DNA from: Actinobacteria bacterium HGW-Actinobacteria-7
Lineage (GTDB): Bacteria > Actinomycetota > Coriobacteriia > Anaerosomatales > PHET01
Assembly: GCA_002841275.1 (NCBI GenBank)
Contig: PHET01000009.1
Span: 1 to 64,000 of the forward strand
Reading direction: 5' to 3'
DNA length: 64,000 nucleotides
Part shown: positions 18,107 through 26,670 of the stretch, in pieces
Position numbering within the stretch: position 1 is the first letter of the stretch
How the letters are laid out: every line of letters begins with the position of its first letter
The notes under the pieces: model-generated
The model's database searches: none
What the model saw: the letters and a program-made list of their open reading frames with translations, nothing else
Told to the model about the DNA's origin: nothing
Position numbers and translations under genes: made by a program

Positions 18107-18174
18107 GCGGCGTGGCGTACGCGTGGCAACCTGACGCGATGCGCGCGCCGCTTTGTTTTGCCCCACGCAGGGGC
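18107..18174 (+). promoter_or_regulatory. Structured leader of cold-shock gene
   Basis: Two structures lie in the leader. A GC-rich stem, GCGGCG (18107-18112) with CGCCGC (18146-18151), is followed by TTTGTTTT, like an intrinsic terminator. A second small hairpin, GCCCC-ACGCA-GGGGC (18160-18174), sits directly before the ribosome site. They may end transcription from upstream or form a temperature-sensitive leader. A CATAAT near 18069 could be the -10 but lacks a good -35. Confidence 0.45.
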
Positions 18175-18190
18175 GGAAAGTAGGGTTTGC

Positions 18191-18394
18191 ATGGCTACTG
18201 GTACCGTCAAGTGGTTCAACCCCGACAAGGGCTACGGCTTCATCGAGCAGGAGGGCGGCGAGGACCTCTTCGTTCACTTCAGCGAGATCCAGGGCGACGG
18301 CTTCAAGACCCTCGACGAGGGGCAGGCCGTGGATTTCGATGTAACTACCGGTCGCAACGGCAAGGAGCAGGCGAGCAACGTTCGCAAGCTTTAG
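18191..18394 (+). CDS. Cold-shock protein (CspA family)
   Basis: A 67-residue single cold-shock domain that binds single-stranded nucleic acid. Both RNA-binding motifs are intact: KGYGFI (RNP1) and LFVHFS (RNP2), preceded by [11 protein letters not shown]. The ATG is at 18191 with GGAAAG 10 bases upstream; an upstream in-frame start at 18158 adds non-family residues. It has its own leader with hairpins and a stem-loop downstream, so it appears monocistronic. Confidence 0.95.
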   Translation: MATGTVKWFNPDKGYGFIEQEGGEDLFVHFSEIQGDGFKTLDEGQAVDFDVTTGRNGKEQASNVRKL

Positions 18395-18420
18395 CCTGAA
18401 CATAGGACGAACTGAGTACG

Positions 18421-18456
18421 CAGAGGCGGCGGGCCCGAACGGGAGCGTCGCCTCTG
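18421..18456 (+). terminator. Stem-loop after cold-shock gene
   Basis: CAGAGGCG (18421-18428) pairs with CGCCTCTG (18449-18456), with an inner CCCGAACGGG hairpin, 27 bp after the csp stop. No T-run. A TATACT hexamer right after it (18458-18463) could be the -10 of the next gene. Confidence 0.55.
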
Positions 18457-18501
18457 GCTATACTGCTCTTGCGATCGACGATGGTCCCAGAAGGAGAGCC
18501 C

Positions 18502-19608
18502 GTGCCCACCGAATCCGTGGTTGCCAGCAGGCTAAGGGTCTCGGCGCTGTGGGTCCGCGTTGACCAGAATCGCGCCAAGATCACGACGTTCGTTGTTCTG
18601 TTCGTCGCTGGTTCGGCAGTCCTACTGGATCTCGCACTGGTAGCGGTGCCGGGGAGCCTCCTGAGTCTGGTGTTCGCCGATCAGAACCGGTCGTGGTTCC
18701 GTGGGCTGTTCGTGGTGTGGGTGGTCGCACTGGCTGTTCTGCTTCTGGTTGGTGGGCTGGCAGCAGCAGTCCAGCTATCGAATGCCGAGGACTGGGTACG
18801 GAATCGTTTTGCTGGCAGAGACCCCCGCGAGGGTGAGGCGCTCGAGCTCAAGTTGGCCGTCGAGGACATGAGATTGGCCTCAGGGCTTGCTGCACCGCTG
18901 CGCATCATCATTCTTGAGGCACCAGGCGACAGCGTCAACGCGCTTGCGCTGGGAACGACACGCACAAGTCCGCTTATCGGGGTGACCCCGGGCTTTCTCA
19001 CGGCACTTGATGTTGACGAACAGCGTGCGATCATTGCGACACTCACTGCGCGCATCCTCGCTGGAGACATCATGTTCGGCACGGCGTTGGCAGCGCTGAT
19101 GGGACCGCTGAAGTTGATACGCGAATCGCGCAAGGCGACGGGCAATGCGGCTGGTGCGGTGGCGGATGCCGGATGCTCGGATCCAGGATGTAGCTCCGGG
19201 TGCGGCGATGGATGTATCGATGGTCTGGGCGACTCGGATGGATGTGCAGGCGCCATAGTCATGATTGTCTTCGTGGCAGTCGTCATAGCGCTCACGTATG
19301 CGGCGGTTGTCACGGCGGCATGGATCGTGACCTTGTGGGGTCGCGCACTGCATCGAACAGCGTACGAGAAGGCCGATGCGGAAGGCATGTTGCTGCTGAA
19401 GGACCCCGCTGCGATGCTCTCCGCGCTCAGAAAGACGGCGACCAGCTCGAATGTCGTTGGCGACGGCGACGAGAGCTACGACGGAATCTTCTATGCCGCG
19501 ACAAGTGGGACCGCAAAAGTGGAGCGAATCGAGCGGCGACGGTATGACCGGCTGCGCGAGGTCCTTGGCATCGATGGTCTGGCCGCAGCGCCAATGGTCG
19601 AGCGGTAG
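18502..19608 (+). CDS. M48-like membrane protein lacking the zinc site (pseudopeptidase)
   Basis: A 368-residue multi-span protein laid out like M48 (HtpX/YugP-type) peptidases. Two spans lie at about 30-100. A soluble segment with NALALGTT (from N146) and GVTPGFLTALDVDEQRAIIA follows, then further spans, and finally YEKADAEGMLL. The zinc motif HExxH is replaced by TLTAR (180-184), and the downstream third-ligand glutamate is not in place, so it should be inactive as a protease. Between the core and the next span is an insertion with five cysteines (about 224-250) rich in Gly, Asp and Ser. GTG 18502 follows AAGGAG. No partner is adjacent. It may be a scaffold or chaperone-like relative, or have a new metal site. 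Confidence 0.75.
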   Translation: MPTESVVASRLRVSALWVRVDQNRAKITTFVVLFVAGSAVLLDLALVAVPGSLLSLVFADQNRSWFRGLFVVWVVALAVLLLVGGLAAAVQLSNAEDWVRNRFAGRDPREGEALELKLAVEDMRLASGLAAPLRIIILEAPGDSVNALALGTTRTSPLIGVTPGFLTALDVDEQRAIIATLTARILAGDIMFGTALAALMGPLKLIRESRKATGNAAGAVADAGCSDPGCSSGCGDGCIDGLGDSDGCAGAIVMIVFVAVVIALTYAAVVTAAWIVTLWGRALHRTAYEKADAEGMLLLKDPAAMLSALRKTATSSNVVGDGDESYDGIFYAATSGTAKVERIERRRYDRLREVLGIDGLAAAPMVER

Positions 19609-19688
19609 CACCTCTCGGTTCGCACGTCGGGTGCGGAGATGCGCTTGGGGTATCTACTCCGCAGGAACCTATACCGAGAGAGGGCCAC

Positions 19689-21242
19689 GTGGCAGTTCCA
19701 GAATCGAGTGCACCGCGTACCAAAGTCGTGCTGGTCACTGGTGCCACTGGGTACGTAGGTTCGCACATTGTGGTGCCGCTCTCAGAGGCGGGCTACTCAG
19801 TCAGGGTGTCAGCGCGAAACACCGCCGGCGTCACTGCGTCGGTGCGCAAGCATGCGTTCGAGCTGGTCGAAGCCGACGCTTTGGATCCGCAAGCGGTGGC
19901 AGCGTCGCTTCGTGGCGTGGACATCGCGTATTACTTGGTGCACACACTTGGCCAGGGCGCAGATTACGCCGACCGCGACCGAACCGCGGCTGAGATATTC
20001 GCCAAAGCGGCCAAAGAGTCGGGCGTGGCACGGATCGTATATCTGGGCGGGCTGGGGCACGACACCGAGCGTCTGTCGGAGCATCTCGCGAGCCGGCATG
20101 AGGTCGGCGTCACGCTCGCGGGCCAAGGTAGTGCGGTCATCGAGTTTCGAGCATCAATCGTCCTCGGGAGCGGTTCAACGAGCTTCGAGATGATTCGAAA
20201 CCTGACCGAGAAGATTCCCGTGATGACGACGCCTCGGTGGGTTCGCATGAGCGCTCAGCCCATCGGCGTCCACGATGTCGTCGCTTATCTCGTGGCTGCA
20301 GCGTCGATTGAGTTGCCAGACGGGCCGTCGCATCGGATCTATGAGATTGGGGGCGCCGATGTGGTCAGCTACGGGGATCTGCTCCGTTTGTACGCGGAGT
20401 CCCGACAGTTGAAGCGTCTGGTTATCCCGGTACCGGTGCTTTCCCCGGGACTTTCTGGCTGGTGGCTCTACCTCTTCACACCAAGGGAGGCGACGGTCGG
20501 CCGCCAGCTCGCCGAGTCACTCAGGTTCCCAACGGTGGTCACTACCCAGGATGCGGCACGTGATTTCCCGGACATAGCCCCTGCGGGAGCGCGCGACGCA
20601 ATGGACCGCGCATTCGCTGACGAGAACACGGCGTTCTCGGCGACCCGCTGGAGCGACGAGCTGGGAACGTACGCCACACCGGTGCATCTTCAGCGAGAGG
20701 GGCGCTATATCGACTCGCGGCTCATCGCCACGGGTTGCCCGCCTGAAGCAGCCTTTGACCCCATCGCATGTATCGGCGCGGAGCGCGGGTGGTACGCATT
20801 CGACACACTGTGGGACATTCGGGGGTTCATCGACATCCTTCTGGGCGGACCCGGGCATCGCCGTGGTCGCCGCGACCAGTACGCACTGATTGAAGGCGAT
20901 TATCTGGAGTGGTGGCGGGTCGAGAGGGTCATTGCGCCGGAGCTTCTCAGGCTCCACGCCGAGATGAAGGTTCCCGGCGAGGGGTGGCTGCAGTACGAAC
21001 TGACTCCTGTGAAGGACGGAACACTGGTGCGTCAGACAGCCATTTTTGACGCCAAAGGCATCCTTGGTCGACTCTACTGGTACGCTGTACTGCCGCTGCA
21101 TCACTTCGTCTTCAACGGCACACTCGAGGGAATCCGTCGTGAGTGCAGCGCTCTGGTCGCTGGACCGAACACCTGCCCGTTGCCGGGGGAGTGGGAGCGC
21201 TCAGCGCTAGCCCGAGAAGCGGCCGAGATCAAGAGGAGCTGA
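19689..21242 (+). CDS. SDR-type NAD(P)-binding protein with DUF2867 domain
   Basis: A 517-residue two-domain protein. The N-terminal extended-SDR Rossmann domain has TGATGYVG (17-24) and the YLVH and YLGGLG stretches of NmrA/YbjT-like proteins. The C-terminal half, from about residue 340, looks like DUF2867, an SRPBCC-like domain often fused to such Rossmann domains. The substrate is unknown, and ubiquinone- or lipid-related roles are only suggested for relatives. GTG 19689 follows GAGAGAGGG. A TTG-started small gene follows after 4 bases. Confidence 0.85.
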   Translation: MAVPESSAPRTKVVLVTGATGYVGSHIVVPLSEAGYSVRVSARNTAGVTASVRKHAFELVEADALDPQAVAASLRGVDIAYYLVHTLGQGADYADRDRTAAEIFAKAAKESGVARIVYLGGLGHDTERLSEHLASRHEVGVTLAGQGSAVIEFRASIVLGSGSTSFEMIRNLTEKIPVMTTPRWVRMSAQPIGVHDVVAYLVAAASIELPDGPSHRIYEIGGADVVSYGDLLRLYAESRQLKRLVIPVPVLSPGLSGWWLYLFTPREATVGRQLAESLRFPTVVTTQDAARDFPDIAPAGARDAMDRAFADENTAFSATRWSDELGTYATPVHLQREGRYIDSRLIATGCPPEAAFDPIACIGAERGWYAFDTLWDIRGFIDILLGGPGHRRGRRDQYALIEGDYLEWWRVERVIAPELLRLHAEMKVPGEGWLQYELTPVKDGTLVRQTAIFDAKGILGRLYWYAVLPLHHFVFNGTLEGIRRECSALVAGPNTCPLPGEWERSALAREAAEIKRS

Positions 21243-21246
21243 CCCG

Positions 21247-21603
21247 TTGCAGTACCAATCCGACTACATACTGCGTCTTATCGAGCAGATGGGCGGACTG
21301 ATACGCCGTGCCACGGAGAAGATGCGAACCGGAGGCGCCGAGGAGCCCTACGAACTCGCTGACCAAGCCATCGGCCTGGCGCTCGACATGGACCCCTCGA
21401 TTGCCTCGCGACTCTCGCCCCAGAGTCTGGCGTCGCTACTGGAACTGGGCAACCTAGATGACCGCGTGGTCGAGCTGGTGGCGCAGGCTATCGAGCTCGA
21501 AGCCGACGTACTCCAATCGGGCGGCGAACTCATAGCGGCAGATGTGAGGCGCGATCAGGCCAACGCGGTTCGTTCGCTGCTGGGGCCGATGCACGCGAAC
21601 TGA
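21247..21603 (+). CDS. Small helical protein of unknown function
   Basis: A 118-residue, wholly helical, soluble acidic protein. It begins with QYQSDYILRLIEQMGGLIRR, a pattern I associate with short conserved proteins of unknown function (possibly the DUF6483 type), but I cannot confirm this. TTG 21247 follows AAGAGGAG, 4 bases after the SDR stop, so the two genes are likely one operon. Confidence 0.75.
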   Translation: MQYQSDYILRLIEQMGGLIRRATEKMRTGGAEEPYELADQAIGLALDMDPSIASRLSPQSLASLLELGNLDDRVVELVAQAIELEADVLQSGGELIAADVRRDQANAVRSLLGPMHAN

Positions 21604-21623
21604 CCCTCGCTGTTGCCGCGCAA

Positions 21624-21974
21624 CTAGGGCGCAACAGCTGTTGCGAGCCATGCTCCGTGGAGGTTGCAGTTCTCCATTGCCGCTATCTCGGTGCCTGCAT
21701 CGATGTTGAGAACGCACGTCAGAATGGGGTCCACGGCCACCGCTGAAGCATCGAATCGCGCGACTGGCGTGCCTGCTGCGTGGACCTCTATCCACTGGAT
21801 GAAGTGGTCGGGCTGATTGGGGTGTGAGACGAGGTGGCCCACGATGACAGTGACAGCAACCCTGTCGCCGTCACGAACGCACGCTATGTGGGGCAGATGC
21901 TTCTTCTCGAAATCACTTGCAGAATCGACATCGGCTACGGTGTTGATTCCTGACAGAATCGGCGCGTCGTTCAT
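21624..21974 (-). CDS. Superoxide reductase (neelaredoxin-type)
   Basis: Reduces superoxide to hydrogen peroxide without making oxygen, a typical defence of anaerobes. The 116-residue protein holds all five ligands of the catalytic iron: H26 in EKKHLP, H51 and H57 in HPNQPDHFIQWIE, C103 and H106 in ENCNLHG. There is no N-terminal desulforedoxin Cys4 domain, so it is the one-iron type. ATG 21974 is preceded by GGAGG with 5-base spacing; the upstream ATG at 21986 overlaps that site. It converges on the gene at 21247 and is divergent from the isochorismatase-like gene. Confidence 0.92.
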   Translation of the reverse strand: MNDAPILSGINTVADVDSASDFEKKHLPHIACVRDGDRVAVTVIVGHLVSHPNQPDHFIQWIEVHAAGTPVARFDASAVAVDPILTCVLNIDAGTEIAAMENCNLHGAWLATAVAP

Positions 21975-22112
21975 CTGTACCTCCATGTCATTGGCGGCTG
22001 GGCTCCGGCCGTTCGCCGGTAAGCAGGTATATACCCTCGCAACGTGCAGCTAGAATCGTCTTCGAGGGCAGTTCGCCCACGACAACGCTTCCCTGTGGTT
22101 CGGAGGTACGCT

Positions 22113-22697
22113 TTGGCCGTCGTCGACTCAGTAGCCAACCGCGACGATGCGGTCTTGGTGATCATTGACGTGCAAGAGGGACTGGCGACGGTCATGCAAC
22201 ACCGCGAGCGGTTGTTGCGGCAGACCGCTCTGCTGGTTGAGTCGGCCGCAATTGTCGGTGTCCCTGTTCTCATCACTCGACAGTACCCCAAAGGACTGGG
22301 GGATCTGTGCCCCGAGCTCGAGCTTGTGCTCGCGAGCGCGCAAACCGACTCGGCGAGCATCCACCGCGTGGACAAGCTCGCTTTCGATTGTTTTGGCGAG
22401 CCCGAATTCGTTCGTGCTCTGGAGCTGACCGGTCGCGCGCAGCTGGTGATAGCCGGCATGGAGTCGCATATCTGCGTCTGCCAGACTGCACTCGCGGCGT
22501 TGCGGCGAAGCCATGATGTCCATGTGGTTCAAGACGCATGTTGTTCGCGCGACGAGCGTTCGAGTGATTCTGCGTTTTCCCGGATGGCGCGAGCAGGAGC
22601 GGTGGTCACTACGGCGGAGTCGGTCGCGTACGAGCTGGTCGGGCAAGCGGGCTCCCCGGAATTCAAGAGGCTATTGGCTGCCGTGAAGCGCGGCTGA
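22113..22697 (+). CDS. Isochorismatase-like cysteine hydrolase
   Basis: A 194-residue alpha/beta hydrolase of the isochorismatase-like family (nicotinamidase/YcaC relatives). The triad is visible: D19 in IIDVQ, K88 in HRVDKLAF, and C121 in ESHICV. The cis-peptide VxGME stretch before the cysteine is also present. The substrate cannot be told from sequence. It starts at TTG 22113, 6 bases after GGAGG; the open frame extends to 22044 but that part is arginine-rich and not family-like. Divergent from superoxide reductase. Confidence 0.88.
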   Translation: MAVVDSVANRDDAVLVIIDVQEGLATVMQHRERLLRQTALLVESAAIVGVPVLITRQYPKGLGDLCPELELVLASAQTDSASIHRVDKLAFDCFGEPEFVRALELTGRAQLVIAGMESHICVCQTALAALRRSHDVHVVQDACCSRDERSSDSAFSRMARAGAVVTTAESVAYELVGQAGSPEFKRLLAAVKRG

Positions 22698-22772
22698 GCC
22701 AGCCAGTGGCCCTCGATTCTGCGATAATGCCTGTGCGTTCAACGCTGCTCTGACCACCGGAAAGGTGGACCT

Positions 22773-23507
22773 ATGACATCCATGTCCTTTCGCTCGTCCA
22801 TCGTCGGCTTCCTTCTGTGCGTTTCGATCGTGGTGCCGAGCACCTGCTTTGCCGCTTCGCCCCAGGCAACGGGCGCCCTTGATTATCAGATATGGATGGC
22901 GCCCGAGCCGGGCAAGGCGATAGTGCTGGTTTCGTCGACTATCCCTCAGACGGTGGAGTTGCCTGCTACCGTTCGAATCCCGATTCCTGCGGGGATGACG
23001 GTTGAATGGGCGGGGGAGCTGGGCGGCGGCGATGCGTCCAGCGACATTGAGCGGCCTTACACTGTTGGGGAAGGAAGCGGCGGCCAGTACGCTGAGTTCG
23101 AGATCCAGCAGTTCAGGCAGGCGCAGATCGACGTCTCCGGCAAGACCATTCCGGTTGGAGTAGGCGAAGTGAAGGCGTCGTTCGGCTTCGTCCAGGCCGT
23201 CCCCTCGGATCAAGCAGGGTTCTCGGTGCGCGTTCCCGCCGGGGCCAGCAACGTCAAGATCACTCCGAAGCCGGTCGGGAATCCTGAGACGAATCAAGCG
23301 GGTGAGTCGCTCTACACACTCGCAGGCAAGCAGCTGAAGCTTGGCGACACGACCACCATCGAGGTCGCCTACAAGGTCGGAGCGGCAACGTCGTCTGGTG
23401 GGGGTTCGGGCGCGACGGGCACCGTGGTGGCTGTGCTCGTGTTCGGGCTGCTGCTCGCGGTTGTGGCTCTAGTCGTGGCGCTGCGCCGAAGTCGCGCCCG
23501 TGACTGA
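22773..23507 (+). CDS. Exported protein with C-terminal membrane anchor
   Basis: A 244-residue protein with a signal peptide (about 1-28, ending TCFAAS), a beta-rich extracellular domain, a Ser/Gly-rich linker (SSGGGSG, about 205), one C-terminal span and a short basic tail RRSRARD. The tail layout resembles wall-anchored proteins, but no LPxTG-type sortase motif is present. GAAAGGTGG precedes the ATG. I do not recognise the domain. The GDT1-type gene starts 21 bp downstream, so they may be co-transcribed. Confidence 0.75.
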   Translation: MTSMSFRSSIVGFLLCVSIVVPSTCFAASPQATGALDYQIWMAPEPGKAIVLVSSTIPQTVELPATVRIPIPAGMTVEWAGELGGGDASSDIERPYTVGEGSGGQYAEFEIQQFRQAQIDVSGKTIPVGVGEVKASFGFVQAVPSDQAGFSVRVPAGASNVKITPKPVGNPETNQAGESLYTLAGKQLKLGDTTTIEVAYKVGAATSSGGGSGATGTVVAVLVFGLLLAVVALVVALRRSRARD

Positions 23508-23528
23508 CGCCACTCGAGGACTCGACTT

Positions 23529-24200
23529 GTGACCTACGTATTCGGTGTTGCTGCCCTGCTCATAATGATCGGCGAGCTGGCTGACAAGTCCCAACTCCTC
23601 GCGCTGTGTTTGGCGACTCGCTACAGGGCATGGCAGGTTCTCGTCGGCATCTTCATCGCGACATTCATCGTCCACTTCTTCTCGACATTGGTAGGTCAGA
23701 CTCTGGGCGCGTTCATCCCCCAGGGCGTGTTGCCCCGGGTGACAGGCGTGCTCTTCGTCGGTTTCGGAATCTGGACTCTGCGTGGAGACACCGTGGATGA
23801 TTCGGACGCTGAGCGCGGAGCGGGTAGATTCGGGCCGATTGTCGCAACCGGTATCGCCTTCTTCTTCGCCGAGCTAGGCGATAAGACGCAGATTATGACG
23901 ATGACCATTGCGGCTGACCCGGGCCATGCGCTCCTCGCGTTTGCCGAGCGTCTGGGCGTCACATTGCCCGGATGGGTGACTGCCGCCGGCGCGAGCGCGA
24001 ACGGCTTGGGGCAGGTAGCGCAGTTCTGGGCGGTGACGCTCGGCTCGACCGTGGGCATGGTGATCGCGGATGCACTCGCAATCGGCGTCGGTGTGCTTCT
24101 GGGGAAGCATCTGCCGGAGCTGCTGGTTCGTCGGATCTCAGGCGCTCTGTTCATCATCTTTGGACTGGTCACGGTGTTGTCGGCCGTATTGGGCTCCTAG
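23529..24200 (+). CDS. GDT1/TMEM165 family (UPF0016) cation transporter
   Basis: A 223-residue six-span membrane protein with the two family signatures E-x-G-D-K-x-Q. The first copy is the variant IGELADKSQ starting at residue 15; the second is AELGDKTQ in the second half. Bacterial relatives export manganese; eukaryotic ones move Ca2+/Mn2+. Mn export is the likely role here (inference). The insert between halves is longer than in minimal members. GTG 23529 starts it, with the upstream exported protein 21 bp away. Confidence 0.9.
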   Translation: MTYVFGVAALLIMIGELADKSQLLALCLATRYRAWQVLVGIFIATFIVHFFSTLVGQTLGAFIPQGVLPRVTGVLFVGFGIWTLRGDTVDDSDAERGAGRFGPIVATGIAFFFAELGDKTQIMTMTIAADPGHALLAFAERLGVTLPGWVTAAGASANGLGQVAQFWAVTLGSTVGMVIADALAIGVGVLLGKHLPELLVRRISGALFIIFGLVTVLSAVLGS

Positions 24201-24216
24201 CGAGTATGCTTCGGCC

Positions 24217-24825
24217 ATGAGTGCATCCATGACATCTGCGCCCAGTGGAAAGCGAGTAGCGCTGCATGCATGTTGCGGCCCCTGCCTGCTTGAGCCCTAC
24301 GACGCATTGGTGGATGAGGGCGCCGAGGTCGTTGTCGTGTACTACAACCCCAATATCCACCCTGAGGGCGAGTATCAACGGCGCCGAGACACCCTGCTCG
24401 GGCACGCTCTCGCCGCCGGCATTGAGGTCGAAGTCCGACCCTATGATCCGGTCGTCTGGTTTGAGACTGTTGCACCGCACGGGAGCTCTCGCTCAGAACG
24501 GTGTCGGGCCTGCTATCGGCTGAGGCTCACGGAGGTAGCCCGATGGGCTGCCGAGAATGGCTTCGAAGCCGTTGCCAGCACGCTGACGGTCAGTCCGTAT
24601 CAGGATGCCGACACCATCACTGAGGAGGGTCGTCTCGCGTGCGAAGCGGTCGGGCTGGAGTACCTCCAGCGAGACTACCGAGACCGCTACCCCGACGCAA
24701 CGCGGCGCTCGCGCGATTTGGGAATGTATCGGCAGAACTACTGTGGTTGCGTGCTGAGTGCGACCGAGGCTGCTGAAGAGAGGACCGCTCGCAAGGCCGA
24801 GCGACAGGCGCGCCGTCAGGCCTAG
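24217..24825 (+). CDS. queH: Epoxyqueuosine reductase QueH
   Basis: Catalyses the last step of queuosine synthesis, reducing epoxyqueuosine in tRNA. The 202-residue protein (former DUF208) has CCGPC at 19-23, the ERCRACY pair in the middle and the C-terminal YCGC, which together hold the Fe-S cluster and second metal site. ATG 24217 has no ribosome site; a TATGCT hexamer lies 6 bases upstream, so the mRNA may be leaderless. ATG 24229 is an alternative. The 3' end overlaps the PHP gene by 3 nt. queA and tgt, from the same pathway, lie within 4 kb. Confidence 0.93.
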   Translation: MSASMTSAPSGKRVALHACCGPCLLEPYDALVDEGAEVVVVYYNPNIHPEGEYQRRRDTLLGHALAAGIEVEVRPYDPVVWFETVAPHGSSRSERCRACYRLRLTEVARWAAENGFEAVASTLTVSPYQDADTITEEGRLACEAVGLEYLQRDYRDRYPDATRRSRDLGMYRQNYCGCVLSATEAAEERTARKAERQARRQA

Positions 24826-25562
24826 GCGCCCGCGTCCGCATTGTCGCGGTCGGCCTCCCGCTGCTTCCTCTCGGCGTCCCGCATCCGAATCTCGGGCACT
24901 CTGCGAGCGTACCGGTAGGCGCGCAGTGGCTGGAAGCTGGGTCCCCAACCTCGCGTGGTGCGCATCTCTATGGCCCTTCGCAGATCGTCTTGCGTCGTGC
25001 CCGGGAAGATAGTACGGCTGGTGCCGACCACTGAGAGCATGTGCGCGTCGCTTCCGCCGGTCGCGGCAAGCCTATCCGCATTGGCGCGGTGGTAGCCGCG
25101 TGCACGGAAGTTGGCGAGGAAGAGCAGCGGTGTCGAGTTGGCCACTTCCACGCCGTCGTAGTCCACGCAGTCGTAGACCGAACGTTCTCCTCGGCAGAGG
25201 CCGTGCTTGTGCCACCAGCGCGGTGCAAAGGGGTGGGCGGCGATCGCCAAGCCCCCCTGAGCATGGATCCGAGCTACCGTTTCATGCGCGTCCAGCTCCG
25301 CCGGGATCAGTTCGGGGGTCCAGAGTCCCAGAATATGGCCGTCGCTACTCTCGACTTCCTGTCCGACGATGACGTCGACTCGGAAGCGGTGTGCGAGGGC
25401 CGCCGCTTCGAGTGCACCTTCGTTGGTGTTGTGGTCGCAAATGGCGACCACGGACAGGTCCGTGGCCTCAGAGGCCCACTCCAACAACTCCTCGGGATTA
25501 GCGGTCCCGTCGGACGCGGTGGTATGTACGTGTAGATCTGCTGCTGAGTATCCGTGTCTCAT
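24822..25562 (-). CDS. PHP domain metal-dependent phosphoesterase
   Basis: A 246-residue PHP protein, like YciV/TrpH-type 5'-3' exonuclease or 3',5'-nucleotide phosphatase relatives. Metal ligands visible are H11-x-H13 in LHVHTTASDG, the CDHN segment, a histidine in IAAHPFAPR, and D/H in GGSDAH. The C-terminus is charged and helical. The frame stays open far upstream, to 26204, but overlaps queA on the other strand, so I start at ATG 25562. A TACCAT lies 9 bases before that ATG and no ribosome site is seen. It is divergent from queA. Confidence 0.88.
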   Translation of the reverse strand: MRHGYSAADLHVHTTASDGTANPEELLEWASEATDLSVVAICDHNTNEGALEAAALAHRFRVDVIVGQEVESSDGHILGLWTPELIPAELDAHETVARIHAQGGLAIAAHPFAPRWWHKHGLCRGERSVYDCVDYDGVEVANSTPLLFLANFRARGYHRANADRLAATGGSDAHMLSVVGTSRTIFPGTTQDDLRRAIEMRTTRGWGPSFQPLRAYRYARRVPEIRMRDAERKQREADRDNADAGA

Positions 25563-25649
25563 GACTTGCGTATGGTAGCACCGAGCCGCTGTGTCGCGGT
25601 GTGCTGAGGTACACTTCGCTCGTAAACCGTACGAGAGGACTCCCGATAG

Positions 25650-26665
25650 ATGCGCACCGCCGACTTCGACTACGACCTCCCCAGTGGCCGGATCGCACAA
25701 CGGCCTGCTGAGCCGCGAGACAGCTGCAGGTTGCTCGTGCTTGACCGCGCCAGCGGCCAGGCCGACCATCGCACGTTCTCCGATCTCCCTGAGTATCTGC
25801 GCGACGGTGACCTGCTTGTGGTCAATGAGACCCGTGTGCTGCCGGCACGGCTCAACGGCGTCAAGGACGAGACGGGTGGCGCTGCGGAGATACTGCTGCT
25901 CCGGGAGCGCTACGAGAACGCATGGGAGTGTCTGGTCAAGCCTGGGCGGCGGCTCAAGCCCGGCACACGTCTGATCTTCGGTGACGGCGCGATGACCGGG
26001 TTGATCGTGGACACGCTCGACGAGGGCGGGGGCCGCCTGATCCAGTTCTCGCCCAAAGAGGGACGTTTCCTGGATATCGTTCATCGGATAGGCGAGATGC
26101 CGCTTCCTCCCTACATCACGGAGCCGTTGGCCGATCCCGATTCGTACCAGACTGTGTTCTCGCGCGACGAACGCAGTGCCGCTGCGCCCACGGCTGGTCT
26201 GCACTTCACCCCTGAGCTGCTCGACCGCTGTCGAGAGGCGGGAGCCCGCGTCGAGACCGTCGAACTCGACGTGGGGCTTGATACATTCACCCCAACGCCC
26301 ATCGTATCCACACCGAGCACTTTCGAGTTCCCAGCTACGCCGCCGATGCGGTCAACCTGACGCGGGAACGAGGCGGGCGCGTGATCGCCGTGGGGACGAC
26401 GTCGGTTCGTGCGCTTGAGAGCGCATACGACGTGGAGGCTGGAGTTGTGAGCGCTGTTGAGGGATCCACGAGCCTGTTCATCTTGCCCGGGTACCGGTTC
26501 CGCGCAACGGACGCGATCATCACCAACTTCCATGTCCCGTGCTCGACGCTACTCATGATGATCAGTGCGTTCGCTGGCCGAGAATCCATCATGCGGGCCT
26601 ACGAAGACGCCCTCGAGCGCCACTACCGCTTCCTGAGCTTCGGGGACGCGATGCTCATCCTCTAG
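25650..26665 (+). pseudogene. queA: tRNA preQ1(34) ribosyltransferase-isomerase QueA, frameshifted
   Basis: The normal product transfers and rearranges the ribosyl group of SAM onto preQ1 in tRNA. The first part (25650 to about 26299, 216 codons) matches QueA through TAGLHFTPELL and VGLDTFTP. The match then continues in another frame from about 26300 (HRIHTEHFRVPSYAAD, then VIAVGTTSVRALES and ITNFHVP) to the normal GDAMLIL end at 26665. Compared with the family, about 20 bases are missing at the junction (26295-26299), causing the shift; the first frame stops at 26360. Both parts are otherwise well conserved, so this is either a very recent mutation or a sequence error. GAGAGGACT precedes ATG 25650. 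Confidence 0.88.
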
Positions 26666-26670
26666 GGGGC

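Noticed and set aside
25563-26204. An upstream extension of the PHP frame to 26204
   Set aside because: It would run antisense through queA and past the PHP family start; HVHTTASDG lies 10 residues after ATG 25562, as expected for the family.
26295-26299. Programmed frameshift in queA
   Set aside because: There is no slippery heptamer or downstream stimulator, QueA is not known to be frameshift-controlled, and family residues are missing at the junction, which fits a deletion or sequence error.
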